Positions 1-6,845 of a stretch of DNA of 42,568 nucleotides are shown piece after piece. The stretch is from positions 1 through 42,568 of the forward strand of contig JBDLJE010000011.1 in NCBI GenBank assembly GCA_039714575.1. The letters run 5' to 3'. The stretch is from Sulfonitrofixus sp039714575 (GTDB lineage: Bacteria > Campylobacterota > Campylobacteria > Campylobacterales > Sulfurimonadaceae). Numbering within the stretch: position 1 is the stretch's first letter; each line of letters begins with the position of its first letter. Both the position numbers and the translations under genes were made by a program. The notes beneath the pieces were generated by a model, which saw only the letters and a list, made by a program, of their open reading frames with translations, did no database searches and had not been told where the DNA came from.

Positions 1-1
1 T

Positions 2-1171
2 CAAAAATGCTTCCCAGACACACCACATTTAAATGATGATATTGCCAAAGTCATAGAAGAAGACTTTAAACAGATACCTGACCATGATCTTTTAGTAGGT
101 GGATTCCCGTGTCAGGACTATTCTGTAGCAAGAACGCTAAGTAAAGCAGATGGTCTTAGAGGTAAAAAAGGTGTCCTCTGGTGGTCAATCTATGATATTA
201 TCAATAAAAAAGGCAAAGATGCACCTTCTTACTTGATGCTAGAAAATGTGGACAGATTATTAAAGTCACCTGCTAAGCAGCGTGGACGTGATTTTGCCAT
301 CATGCTCTCATCTCTGAATGAGCAAGGGTATATCGTTGAATGGCGTGTCATCAATGCTGCAGATTTTGGGATGCCTCAACGTAGAAGACGTGTCTATATC
401 ATGGCTTATAAAAAAGGTACAGACACCTACAAAAAAATAAAAAAGCTTAAAGACCCAAGCAGTTGGTTGACCGGTGATGGAGTGATGAACAAAGCCTTTC
501 CGATGGGCTTAGAAAAGCCTATCGAGAGACCATTTGTCATCGAAGGTGACCTTGTAGATATCTCTGAGAACATGATTGATTACAATCCGAAGAAAAGTCC
601 GTTCAACACAGTCGGTATCATGATTGACGATAAGGTCTATTCAGCAAAAGGTATCCCTTGTTTTGATGAGGCTAAAGCTCTTCATGATACTAGTAGAAGG
701 TTTTTGGCAGATGTTTTGGTTGATGATAAAGATGTCCCAAAAGAGTTTTACTTAAAAGGTGACATGGATAAATGGGAATATATGAAAGGCTCTAAGAAAG
801 AGGAACGAAAGACTGCTGCTGGGTTTGTCTATAACTACTCTGAAGGTGCGATGGTCTTTCCTGATGCCCTTGATAATGCATCTCGTACTATCGTTACTGG
901 AGAAGGTGGTTCTACTCCATCACGTTTCAAACATGTGGTCAAGACTAAAAAAGGGCTGAGACGTCTTACTCCTGTAGAATTAGAGCGTCTAAACATGTTC
1001 CCAGATGGTCATACAGCATGCAATAAAGACACTCATGCAAAACGTGCCTTCTTTATGGGGAATGCCTTATTGGTCGGTGTAGTGGAAGCTTTGGGTAAAG
1101 CTCTCCAGTCTGAGGTATCTCCTCAAGTCGAAGAAGACTCCGAGATAAACCTTTTTAGTTTTGCAACCTGA
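2..1171 (+). CDS. DNA (cytosine-5-)-methyltransferase, 5' end outside window
   Basis: This gene methylates C5 of cytosine in a specific DNA site using S-adenosylmethionine. The frame is open from base 2 and enters the window already inside the catalytic half, so the true start lies upstream. The catalytic Pro-Cys-Gln (cysteine codon 110-112, in GGFPCQDYS), the ENV box (near 242-250), the QRRRRVYIMAY block (motif VIII) and the C-terminal GNALLVGVVEALG block (motif X) appear in family order. The target-recognition region lies between them. The 3' end overlaps the convergent Vsr gene by 49 bp, a pairing expected because Vsr repairs the T:G mismatches left by 5-methylcytosine deamination. No cognate restriction enzyme is visible; it may lie upstream or be absent. 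The recognition site cannot be read from the sequence. Confidence 0.95.
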   Translation, partial: QKCFPDTPHLNDDIAKVIEEDFKQIPDHDLLVGGFPCQDYSVARTLSKADGLRGKKGVLWWSIYDIINKKGKDAPSYLMLENVDRLLKSPAKQRGRDFAIMLSSLNEQGYIVEWRVINAADFGMPQRRRRVYIMAYKKGTDTYKKIKKLKDPSSWLTGDGVMNKAFPMGLEKPIERPFVIEGDLVDISENMIDYNPKKSPFNTVGIMIDDKVYSAKGIPCFDEAKALHDTSRRFLADVLVDDKDVPKEFYLKGDMDKWEYMKGSKKEERKTAAGFVYNYSEGAMVFPDALDNASRTIVTGEGGSTPSRFKHVVKTKKGLRRLTPVELERLNMFPDGHTACNKDTHAKRAFFMGNALLVGVVEALGKALQSEVSPQVEEDSEINLFSFAT

Positions 1172-1605
1172 GCATCTAAGTCTTTCTTTATTTGACATTC
1201 CCAGATAGTGAAGACAGTCCAACCTAACTCTTCTAGACGTTGGGTCTTCAACTTGTCTCTTTCAACATTTCTAGTAAATTTATTTTTCCAAAACTCTACA
1301 TTGGACTTTGGTAGAGGTAGATCACATATTGGGCATCGGTGCCAATAGCATCCATTGACAAACACAGCTATCTTTTTTCCAGGAAAGGCTATATCTGGTC
1401 TTCCTGGAACTTTTTTCCAGTTTAATCGATACCCTTTTACTCCAGCAGCCCAAAGTGCTTTTCTCAAACGTAGTTCTGGTTTAGTGTCTTTTGCTTTATT
1501 CGCTTTCATGACTTTACTAACATGTTTTGAAGTAGCTTTTGGTGAAGGTCCAAGATAGACAGGCATTGTTTCTCTGAGAATCAATTTATTATCTTTTTTA
1601 CTCAT
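1123..1605 (-). CDS. vsr: Very short patch repair (Vsr) DNA mismatch endonuclease
   Basis: Vsr nicks DNA beside T:G mismatches that arise when 5-methylcytosine deaminates. The 160-residue protein carries the family core: GRPDIAF with the metal-binding Asp (D71), VFVNGCYWH with the catalytic-site His (H89), and the downstream FW..K...N..RD and LGW.V..IWEC blocks. The length is normal for the family. It is convergent with the methyltransferase and their 3' ends overlap by 49 bp. In E. coli the two genes overlap on the same strand, so this tail-to-tail arrangement is a variation. The start at 1605 gives a lysine-rich N-terminus of about 35 residues before the domain. Both genes have lower GC than the core genes further along, consistent with acquisition as a module. 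Confidence 0.93.
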   Translation of the reverse strand: MSKKDNKLILRETMPVYLGPSPKATSKHVSKVMKANKAKDTKPELRLRKALWAAGVKGYRLNWKKVPGRPDIAFPGKKIAVFVNGCYWHRCPICDLPLPKSNVEFWKNKFTRNVERDKLKTQRLEELGWTVFTIWECQIKKDLDAQVAKLKRFISESSST

Positions 1606-1786
1606 ATCATATTGTACACATATATAATAATATTTTTTTATTAGATTACTGTGAAATGTTCTGATAGTTTAGGGATCCAGCTGCCCGGCTTGGGTTTGTT
1701 GAACTGCACGGCAGAGAAGTTCTCGGTAGTGCCGAGAAACAGATTTTTATATGTCTCACTCGGAAAGAAGGGCTCATCTGAACATA

Positions 1787-1948
1787 GGAGTCTGTCGGAC
1801 TCATGCTCAATTGGCTGCAAAATCCACTCTTTTGTCCTATTCTCAGCTCCTTTTCGTTGAATAGCTACGGCTATTCGCCTCAAACGAGCCAAAAATATGC
1901 CTAAAAGATTGAATTATTCGCTTCAATCAGATGAGCCCGATAGACTCC
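1787..1948. mobile_element. 162-bp MITE-like insert with 18-bp inverted ends
   Basis: The left end GGAGTCTGTCGGACTCAT (1787-1804) and the reverse complement of the right end, GGAGTCTATCGGGCTCAT (from 1931-1948), match at 16 of 18 positions. The insert sits exactly where the alignment between the two copies of the small gene breaks. It contains no transposase and no convincing gene, but has an internal hairpin at 1859-1876. TTCA occurs just outside both ends and could be a worn target duplication, but I cannot certify one. An odd extra match, GGGCTCATCTGA at 1770-1781, lies outside the left end and is complementary to 1927-1938 inside the right end, so a template-switch rearrangement is an alternative. 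Confidence 0.45.
1859..1876 (+). repeat. Hairpin with TACG tetraloop inside the insert
   Basis: GAATAGC and GCTATTC pair perfectly (7 bp) around the loop TACG. As RNA this would be a C(UACG)G loop, one of the UNCG class of very stable tetraloops. It lies near the middle of the 162-bp insert. Confidence 0.5.
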
Positions 1949-2125
1949 TTGAAAGCTCTCAAGGAGCTTTGGTGCTGTGGTCTCTAAGGTGTTTTGGATC
2001 TCTTCTCTATCTTTTTTTGCCATGGCTCTTTCGTTTTTGTAGATTGTAGCCTAAGAGCGTTAAGAGCTTTCTGTCCACGAATTATGTGAATTAGACGAAT
2101 TTGTGCAGATATTGGTACTATAATC

Positions 2126-2143
2126 AACAACTTAATCGTTGTT
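2126..2143 (+). terminator. Hairpin followed by T run, possible terminator
   Basis: AACAAC (2126-2131) and GTTGTT (2138-2143) form a 6-bp stem with a 6-base loop, followed on the + strand by TTT-ATCTTC. No + strand gene ends just upstream, so it may be a relic or may mark the end of the decayed dinD on the other strand. Confidence 0.3.
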
Positions 2144-2144
2144 T

Positions 2145-2470
2145 TTATCTTCTAACTTTTTTTGTTCCTTTGCTATTTTGTACGATTAGATAACATGCAT
2201 ATCTGGACAATGCAAATGAGTCTATTTTCTCTGTGCATTAGAACCAATCTTAACCATTTCGTGCACGTCCACGAAATGGTCTTCTACCTCTTGATGGCTA
2301 TTTTCACACGCTTTTTTAGCTTTATCGATAACAGGTAAAAAATTTCTATACTCCGCATAGTCAAGTACTTTTGCTAATGCCCTCGCATACCAAAATTCGT
2401 TACCGTCTACATCGGTCTGTTTGATCTCTTCGAATGTCTGGTGATGTACCTCTTCGATGTTTTTTTTCAT
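2145..2470 (-). pseudogene. dinD: DinD (DNA-damage-inducible protein D) remnant, frameshifted and truncated
   Basis: Residues 1-82 match the N-terminus of DinD, including HHQTFEEIK, LDYAEYRNFLPVIDKAK, ACENS and the MVKIGSNAQR box; the frame then hits a stop at 2222. One base inserted in the A4 run at that point would continue as IDSFALSRYACYLIVQN, which is the next conserved DinD block, and reads on to a stop at 2145. So a single-base deletion has shifted the frame, and the remaining two thirds of the gene (DinD is usually about 270-280 residues) is missing altogether. It lies 17 bp downstream of copy B of the unknown small gene on the same strand. DinD is a damage-induced protein that interferes with RecA filaments in E. 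coli; this copy cannot be functional. Confidence 0.8.
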
Positions 2471-2487
2471 TTCAAAGCCTTTGACTA

Positions 2488-2700
2488 TTATGTTTTAATA
2501 TACCAAATTAATTTATAGTAAAGAGGGTTATTTGCATTCTGACATAATTTTGTAGAGGCACATTGTGCTAATGGAGATAGGCCGTTTCTAAATGCCTCAC
2601 TCGGTAAGAACTGCTCGTCAGATCCTGAAAAGCTCTCAAGAAGCCTTGGTGAAACTGCTTGCAGTTTTGTCTGGATCTCTTCTCTATCTTTTTTTGCCAT
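2488..2700 (-). CDS. Hypothetical small protein, copy B of the duplicated gene
   Basis: This is a 70-residue reading frame with the same N-terminus (MAKKDREEIQ) and the same SDE-[PQ]-F-[FL]-PSE block as the interrupted copy A. After about residue 42 the two copies no longer align, and the tail (ending in KLIWYIKT) looks like non-coding sequence read through. I therefore think this copy too has lost its original C-terminus. No domain is recognised. The region upstream of the ATG is also similar between the copies, so the duplication included promoter DNA. The dinD remnant follows on the same strand. Confidence 0.4.
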   Translation of the reverse strand: MAKKDREEIQTKLQAVSPRLLESFSGSDEQFLPSEAFRNGLSPLAQCASTKLCQNANNPLYYKLIWYIKT

Positions 2701-2753
2701 GACTCTTCATTTTTATTGATCGTAGCTAAAGAGTACAAAGATGACAAAACAGT

Positions 2754-2781
2754 TTGTTTTCCTATGGCAAATTTGTATAAT
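2754..2781 (+). promoter_or_regulatory. Sigma-70 type promoter of the methyltransferase gene
   Basis: TTGTTT (2754-2759), a 16-bp spacer and a perfect TATAAT (2776-2781) lie 37 bp before the ATG. The 41-bp block 2749-2789 recurs at 3630-3670 with 35 identities, in front of the ribokinase gene. Confidence 0.7.
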
Positions 2782-2817
2782 GGTTCTATACAGAGATAAA
2801 AGGAGGGAGGTGCGGCG

Positions 2818-3396
2818 ATGATACCCTTTAACCATCTTGGCTGGCTTTTTAAGTTCATGGGGCCTGCCTCTTACCCTAAAGCAGCGATCGAAGGGCTTTG
2901 TGCTTTTTTACAACCTGTCTCGGAAAATGCCTCGCTTCTTGACCTCGGCGCAGGAACAGGGGTCTTGAGCGAATTCGCTTTTTCGTGCAGAGACGACCTT
3001 CAGTTTGTCGCCCTTGATCCTGCCGAAGGGATGCTGAAGTTCTCCCCGCACTATGTCCGGACCCATGCCGCGAGAGCCGAAGCGCTCCCCTTTGATGATG
3101 ACAGCTTCGAAGTGGTGCTCATAGGCGAAGCGCTTCACCATTTTCAGGAGCCGGACACGGCGCTGCAGGAGATCGCACGGGTGCTTATGAAAGAGGGACG
3201 GCTCTTTATCTATGAGTTTGACCCCGGTACCTTTATGGGCAGAGGCATCTGCATGGCGGAGAAAGTGCTCGGCGAACCGGGGAACTTCTATGGGCCGGAG
3301 GTGTTGAAAGAGATGCTTGAAGAGCACGGGTTTTCTGTGCATGTCAACCGGTACGGATGGCGCTATACTGTTCATGCACAGCTACAAGAGAGTTAG
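2818..3396 (+). CDS. Class I SAM-dependent methyltransferase
   Basis: This is a 192-residue methyltransferase of the UbiE/Methyltransf_11 type; the substrate cannot be told from sequence. Motif I is LDLGAGTG (residues 41-48), followed by an acidic residue after strand 2 (ALDPAEGM), motif II-like DDDSFEVVLIGEALHHF and the later LMKEGRLFIYEF, which is motif III. The start at 2818 is supported by a strong purine-rich ribosome site (AGGAGGGAGG, 2801-2810) seven bases upstream. The gene stands alone between the decayed accessory region and a minus-strand small gene, and has its own promoter. GC content rises sharply here compared with the previous 2.7 kb, marking the return to core-like DNA. Confidence 0.85.
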   Translation: MIPFNHLGWLFKFMGPASYPKAAIEGLCAFLQPVSENASLLDLGAGTGVLSEFAFSCRDDLQFVALDPAEGMLKFSPHYVRTHAARAEALPFDDDSFEVVLIGEALHHFQEPDTALQEIARVLMKEGRLFIYEFDPGTFMGRGICMAEKVLGEPGNFYGPEVLKEMLEEHGFSVHVNRYGWRYTVHAQLQES

Positions 3397-3437
3397 TCTC
3401 AGCTGATGTGAAAACGCCTATGACAGAAAGATGACCT

Positions 3438-3572
3438 TTAGAGTGTACCCAACACCAAAGCATAGAGAGCGTAAATAGCTATAGCAATAGCAAAGACAAT
3501 GATGAGCGTCTTTTTCTTGCTTCTGTCGAGAGGCTTTTTGTAGTCGTCCATGTCGTCTAAATTCGGTTCCAT
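3438..3572 (-). CDS. 44-residue single-pass membrane protein
   Basis: A short frame starts at ATG 3572, preceded by GGAG at good spacing, and ends with TAA at 3438. The peptide has an acidic start (MEPNLDDMDDY), a cluster of basic residues (RSKKK, 17-21) and one hydrophobic segment of about 22 residues to the C-terminus. This predicts a single membrane span with the N-terminus in the cytoplasm. Codon use and the ribosome site make it more than a chance frame. It lies between two + strand genes and is transcribed against them. No family is recognised and no function can be inferred. Confidence 0.65.
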   Translation of the reverse strand: MEPNLDDMDDYKKPLDRSKKKTLIIVFAIAIAIYALYALVLGTL

Positions 3573-3634
3573 CGCTCTTCTCCATTTAGGTTTTAGTTTA
3601 AATAATGATACTCTCTTTTTCTTAACGCGACAGT

Positions 3635-3662
3635 TTGTTTTGTTGCGGCAAATTTGTATAAT
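3635..3662 (+). promoter_or_regulatory. Sigma-70 type promoter of the ribokinase operon
   Basis: TTGTTT (3635-3640), 16 bp, and TATAAT (3657-3662) lie 29 bp upstream of the ATG. It is a near copy of the promoter at 2754-2781, including the spacer half next to the -10 box. Confidence 0.7.
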
Positions 3663-3691
3663 AGTCCTATGAAAGCTCTTGAGGAGTAGGT

Positions 3692-4564
3692 ATGAAGATC
3701 ATTAATTTCGGCTCGATCAACATCGATTATGTCTATGGTGTGGAGCACTTTGTATGTCCGGGCGAAACCCTGGAGAGTGAGAGCTATGCGGTTTTTTCCG
3801 GAGGCAAGGGGGCGAACCAGTCCATCGCGCTTGCGCGTGCCGGAGCTGAGGTTTTGCACGCGGGCTTTGTTGGTCATGATGGCGCTTGGCTAACAGAGAA
3901 GTTACGAGATAGCGGGGTAGACGTTAGTCTTGTGGAGACGGTTTCTAAACCTACAGGCCACGCCGTCATACAGGTCAACAGAGAGGGAGAGAACGCCATC
4001 ATCATTCACGGCGGTGCAAACAGGTGTGTTAGCGAAGATAAGATTGAACGTGTGTTGGAGAGAGCCGATAAATATGACTGTCTGCTGCTGCAAAACGAGG
4101 TCAATGCGGTAGACAAAATCCTTGAAAAAGCAGAAGGGCTTACCGTCGTCTTCAACCCTGCACCGATGACCGATGAGGTCAAAGACTATCCGCTTGAAAA
4201 GGTCGACATCTTTATCGTCAATGAGACGGAAGGCGAAGCCCTGAGCACAGAGAGTGAGCCGGAGGCGATCCTTGATGCCATGCAAAAACGCTACCCAAAA
4301 AGCCGTACCGTCCTGACGCTGGGGAAAGAGGGTGTCATCTACGCCGACGGCGGGCAGCGCATCAAGGTGCCGGCATTGGAGGTCGAAGCGGTTGACACCA
4401 CCGGAGCAGGCGACACCTTCATCGGCTACTTTCTGGCAGAGCTGACACGGGGGAGTGACATAGAGCAGTGTCTGAAGACGGGCGTCAAGGCCTCGGCTCT
4501 GTGTGTGACACAGAAGGGGGCCGCCGACTCCATCCCTGAGTTAGAGGAGGTAGTACAATGGTAA
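3692..4564 (+). CDS. rbsK: Ribokinase (PfkB family sugar kinase)
   Basis: Ribokinase phosphorylates D-ribose at O5 with ATP. The 290-residue protein is the usual length. It has the N-terminal substrate signature SGGKGANQ (36-43), the NPAP block near 155-158, the NETEGE block near 177-182 and the ATP/anion-hole signature DTTGAGDTF (235-243), in which D241 is the expected catalytic base. A GAGGAG ribosome site precedes the start. The stop overlaps the next gene by 7 bp, so the pair is translationally coupled. No ribose transporter lies nearby, so salvage of ribose from nucleosides is a reasonable role; another PfkB substrate cannot be excluded. Confidence 0.88.
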   Translation: MKIINFGSINIDYVYGVEHFVCPGETLESESYAVFSGGKGANQSIALARAGAEVLHAGFVGHDGAWLTEKLRDSGVDVSLVETVSKPTGHAVIQVNREGENAIIIHGGANRCVSEDKIERVLERADKYDCLLLQNEVNAVDKILEKAEGLTVVFNPAPMTDEVKDYPLEKVDIFIVNETEGEALSTESEPEAILDAMQKRYPKSRTVLTLGKEGVIYADGGQRIKVPALEVEAVDTTGAGDTFIGYFLAELTRGSDIEQCLKTGVKASALCVTQKGAADSIPELEEVVQW

Positions 4565-5064
4565 ACGTTGCGATATTGATCGATGACGGGTTTGAAGATT
4601 CGGAGTTTATCTACCCCTACTACCGTCTGCTCGAAGCGGGTATAAACGTTGATGTTGTGGGTAAAGAGAAGAGAACCTACAGCGGCAAACACGGGACGTC
4701 CGCAAAAGCGACAGAGACCATTCACGGCCTTGAGAGCAGTGATTATGAGGCTCTCTACGTCCCCGGCGGCCATGCACCTGAAAAGCTGCAAAAGGTGCCG
4801 CAGATGGTTGCTTTTGTCAGATCACTTTATGAAGCAGGAAAGATAGTCTGTGCTGTCTGTCACGGCCCCTCTCTGCTTGCGACGGCAGGCATACTCAAGG
4901 GCAAGAAGGTGACGGGCTACCGCTCTGTAAAAGATGATCTCAAAAATGCCGGGGCGTACTATACGGACAAAGCAGTAGAACAGGACGACAAGACCATTAC
5001 CGCCCGTGATCCAAGATCGCTGCCGGAGATGATGAAGCTGTTTCTGCCGCTTTTGGAAAAGTAG
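4558..5064 (+). CDS. DJ-1/PfpI family protein
   Basis: The protein has 168 residues and belongs to the PfpI/YhbO branch of the DJ-1 superfamily. Members have been described as intracellular proteases or as glyoxalase/deglycase-like enzymes that handle carbonyl-modified molecules. The expected triad elements are visible: E13 in DDGFEDSE, C101 in the nucleophile elbow AVCHGP, and the adjacent H102. The closing region GVLKG-like (GILKGKKVTGY) and the C-terminal LPEMMKLF also fit. It overlaps the ribokinase gene by 7 bp, so the two are co-expressed. A link to protection from reactive sugars is possible but is only an inference from the pairing. Confidence 0.85.
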   Translation: MVNVAILIDDGFEDSEFIYPYYRLLEAGINVDVVGKEKRTYSGKHGTSAKATETIHGLESSDYEALYVPGGHAPEKLQKVPQMVAFVRSLYEAGKIVCAVCHGPSLLATAGILKGKKVTGYRSVKDDLKNAGAYYTDKAVEQDDKTITARDPRSLPEMMKLFLPLLEK

Positions 5065-5067
5065 AGA

Positions 5068-5415
5068 CTACTGCCCGACCTTTTTTGCATCGGCGATGCA
5101 GTAGCGCGTGTGCGGCTCCGCGCGCAGACGTTCGACAGGGATCGTGTCACCGCTCTCTTCGCAGATGCCGTAGGTTCTGTTGTAGAGTTTCGACATGGCA
5201 TGGTTGACCTCTTCGAGCTCATGCCGCTGCTGTTTCAGCAGCGCGGTATGGTGCATGCTGTCACTCTGCTGCACTGCCATGTCCTGTGTGTCATCAATAT
5301 CGTCATCGATGACGATCGCTTCGAGCTCCCTGCTCAGACGCGCGATGTTGGACTCTAGCTCCTCTTTCATCTCCTGCAGACGCAGTTGAAATTCCTGATA
5401 ATCCAAGGTTGCCAT
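5068..5415 (-). CDS. DksA/TraR-family protein with incomplete zinc finger
   Basis: DksA-type proteins enter the secondary channel of RNA polymerase and adjust transcription with ppGpp. This 115-residue protein has the N-terminal coiled-coil (about 1-75, containing an acidic DDDIDDTQD stretch) and the C-terminal YGICEESGDTI...RLRA.P..RYC region. Of the four cysteines usual in the zinc finger only two are present; the second is Ser and the fourth is Asp. I chose ATG 5415 because AGGAG lies just upstream; an in-frame ATG at 5436 has no ribosome site. It converges on the PfpI gene with a gap of only three bases. Whether it still binds RNA polymerase cannot be judged from sequence. Confidence 0.8.
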   Translation of the reverse strand: MATLDYQEFQLRLQEMKEELESNIARLSRELEAIVIDDDIDDTQDMAVQQSDSMHHTALLKQQRHELEEVNHAMSKLYNRTYGICEESGDTIPVERLRAEPHTRYCIADAKKVGQ

Positions 5416-5564
5416 CTCTTCTCCTTTTTCTCGCATAGACTTTTTAACAAAACGTCTACGTTGGGTATACCTTAATATAGCAAATTATTGATATAAAAGT
5501 AGATATTTAGGAGTGTGATACCAATATTTATGCAGAAGAGGACACTCTGTTCCGCATCGCATAT

Positions 5565-6845
5565 CTATTTACCGGCGCTGATCGCTTCTGCCGCGTTCAG
5601 ACCGGAGCGGTAGCACGCTTCGATGGAGACACCCTCCAGGTAGTCTCCGGCAAGATAGAGCCCGGGGGTTTTTGAGACGCCTGTCATGATCTCCTTGAGT
5701 GTTTGGGTATGGTCACTCGAATAGGCCGACAGACCTGACCTCAAAAGCAGACCGGTCTTGGCCTTCAGCGGCTGCGGCAGCGTTATCCCCGTATGGTCTG
5801 TAAACTCTTGCTCTGCAACTTTCAACAGCTCTTCGCTGCTCGGCTCCGAGGCAAGAAAGTCTCTGGAGACCTTCCCGCTGAAGGTGTACCTGACAATGTT
5901 CAGGTCGTTCATACCGTAGGCTCCGGCGTTGCTCAAGTTGTTCTCTTGGGGGAAGATAAAGGCTCTCTGCTCTGTCGTAAAGACATCCGAGGGGTACTCC
6001 GCGACCAGGATGCCGACAGGGTTGTAGCGGACCTTGTCAAGTGCGTCTGAGAGTTCGGCGTTGGTAGACTTTACTATGTGAGAGGCGGCATCTGCCGTGG
6101 TCGCGACGACCACTCTCTCAAAAAGCTCTTTGGAGCCGTCCGCCATAACAACACCTTTGACGGCACCGTCCTCAACACACAGAGCAGAAACGCTGGTGTT
6201 GAGCTTTATCGCTACCAACTCACTCAGCTTCTCAAAAAGCTTTGCGGGGCCGTTCGTGAACTGCTCATACGAATCCAGTACCATCGCCAGGTTGGTGCCG
6301 AAGGTCTCCAGGGTCAGCTCCTCCGCCTCTGCACCGTTGTTGCGAACGACCAGAGGTCTGATGATGCCGAGTATGCTCTTCTCGGAAAAAACATCTGTCA
6401 GAGGGGTGCTCTTACTCTCCAAGTCTCTGAAATAGGGCCCGGATAAGTACGCATTTTCGCGGTCTCGCTTGATCGCTCTTATCATCGGCAGCATCTTGAA
6501 GATGTCGGAGAGGGGGATGTTGGTCAAGATGCTCAGCAGACTTTTTAAGGGCCTGTCTTTGTCGATGCGTAACGACGAGTCGGACGAGGTGGAGTTTAAC
6601 CCGAACTTCTCAAAGTCGTCTACATGCAGCTCCCTGCACATCCTTCTGAACTCTACGTACTTTTTGCCGATATTCTTCCCGCCGAGACTGACATCTTTCT
6701 CCCCAAGCTTGCTGGTGCTGAGCCTGCCGCCGACAGAGGGCTCTTTTTCAAAAACGGTGACATCGTACCCTCGGCTCTGCAGCTCATACGCTGCCGACAA
6801 CCCGCTGATGCCTGAGCCGATAACGGCTATTTTATTGCTGTTCAT
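5565..6845 (-). CDS. FAD-dependent oxidoreductase (flavin amine oxidase / phytoene desaturase-like)
   Basis: The 426-residue protein has an N-terminal dinucleotide-binding fold: IGSGISGLSAAYEL (9-22, GxGxxG), the acidic end of strand 2 (VFEKE, 31-35) and the GGR motif (39-41) typical of the amine oxidase/HemY/carotenoid desaturase superfamily. The C-terminus has the matching FAD block LYLAGDYLEG...A..SG..AA. No signal peptide is seen, so it is probably cytoplasmic or membrane-associated. The start codon overlaps the stop of the AfsA-like gene by 4 bp, so the two are made together. The substrate is unknown; HemY-type protoporphyrinogen oxidase or a lipid/polyene-modifying enzyme are possible readings. 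Confidence 0.85.
   Translation of the reverse strand: MNSNKIAVIGSGISGLSAAYELQSRGYDVTVFEKEPSVGGRLSTSKLGEKDVSLGGKNIGKKYVEFRRMCRELHVDDFEKFGLNSTSSDSSLRIDKDRPLKSLLSILTNIPLSDIFKMLPMIRAIKRDRENAYLSGPYFRDLESKSTPLTDVFSEKSILGIIRPLVVRNNGAEAEELTLETFGTNLAMVLDSYEQFTNGPAKLFEKLSELVAIKLNTSVSALCVEDGAVKGVVMADGSKELFERVVVATTADAASHIVKSTNAELSDALDKVRYNPVGILVAEYPSDVFTTEQRAFIFPQENNLSNAGAYGMNDLNIVRYTFSGKVSRDFLASEPSSEELLKVAEQEFTDHTGITLPQPLKAKTGLLLRSGLSAYSSDHTQTLKEIMTGVSKTPGLYLAGDYLEGVSIEACYRSGLNAAEAISAGK

Larger units (their letters stand above)
1641..2023 (-). pseudogene. Interrupted copy A of a small unknown gene
   Basis: Reading down from 2023, the first 25 codons begin MAKKDREEIQ and are nearly the same as the start of copy B at 2700; the first 29 bases after and including ATG are identical. 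Homology stops at 1949, at a 162-bp insert with inverted ends (1787-1948), and resumes beyond it with SDEPFFPSETYKN, matching SDEQFLPSEAFRN of copy B. The part after the insert reads to a stop at 1641. Undisturbed, the gene would have coded for roughly 70 residues. No known domain is recognised. The join is not in frame if only the insert is removed, so another small indel must also have occurred, or the history is more complex than one insertion. Confidence 0.6.

Noticed and set aside
1651..1860. A 69-residue + strand frame opposite the broken gene copy
   Set aside because: It is a shadow of the decayed minus-strand gene and the insert; no ribosome site and no family.
1859..1876. Integron attC-type recombination site
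   Set aside because: The palindrome is short, lacks the paired R and L box motifs and there is no integrase gene.
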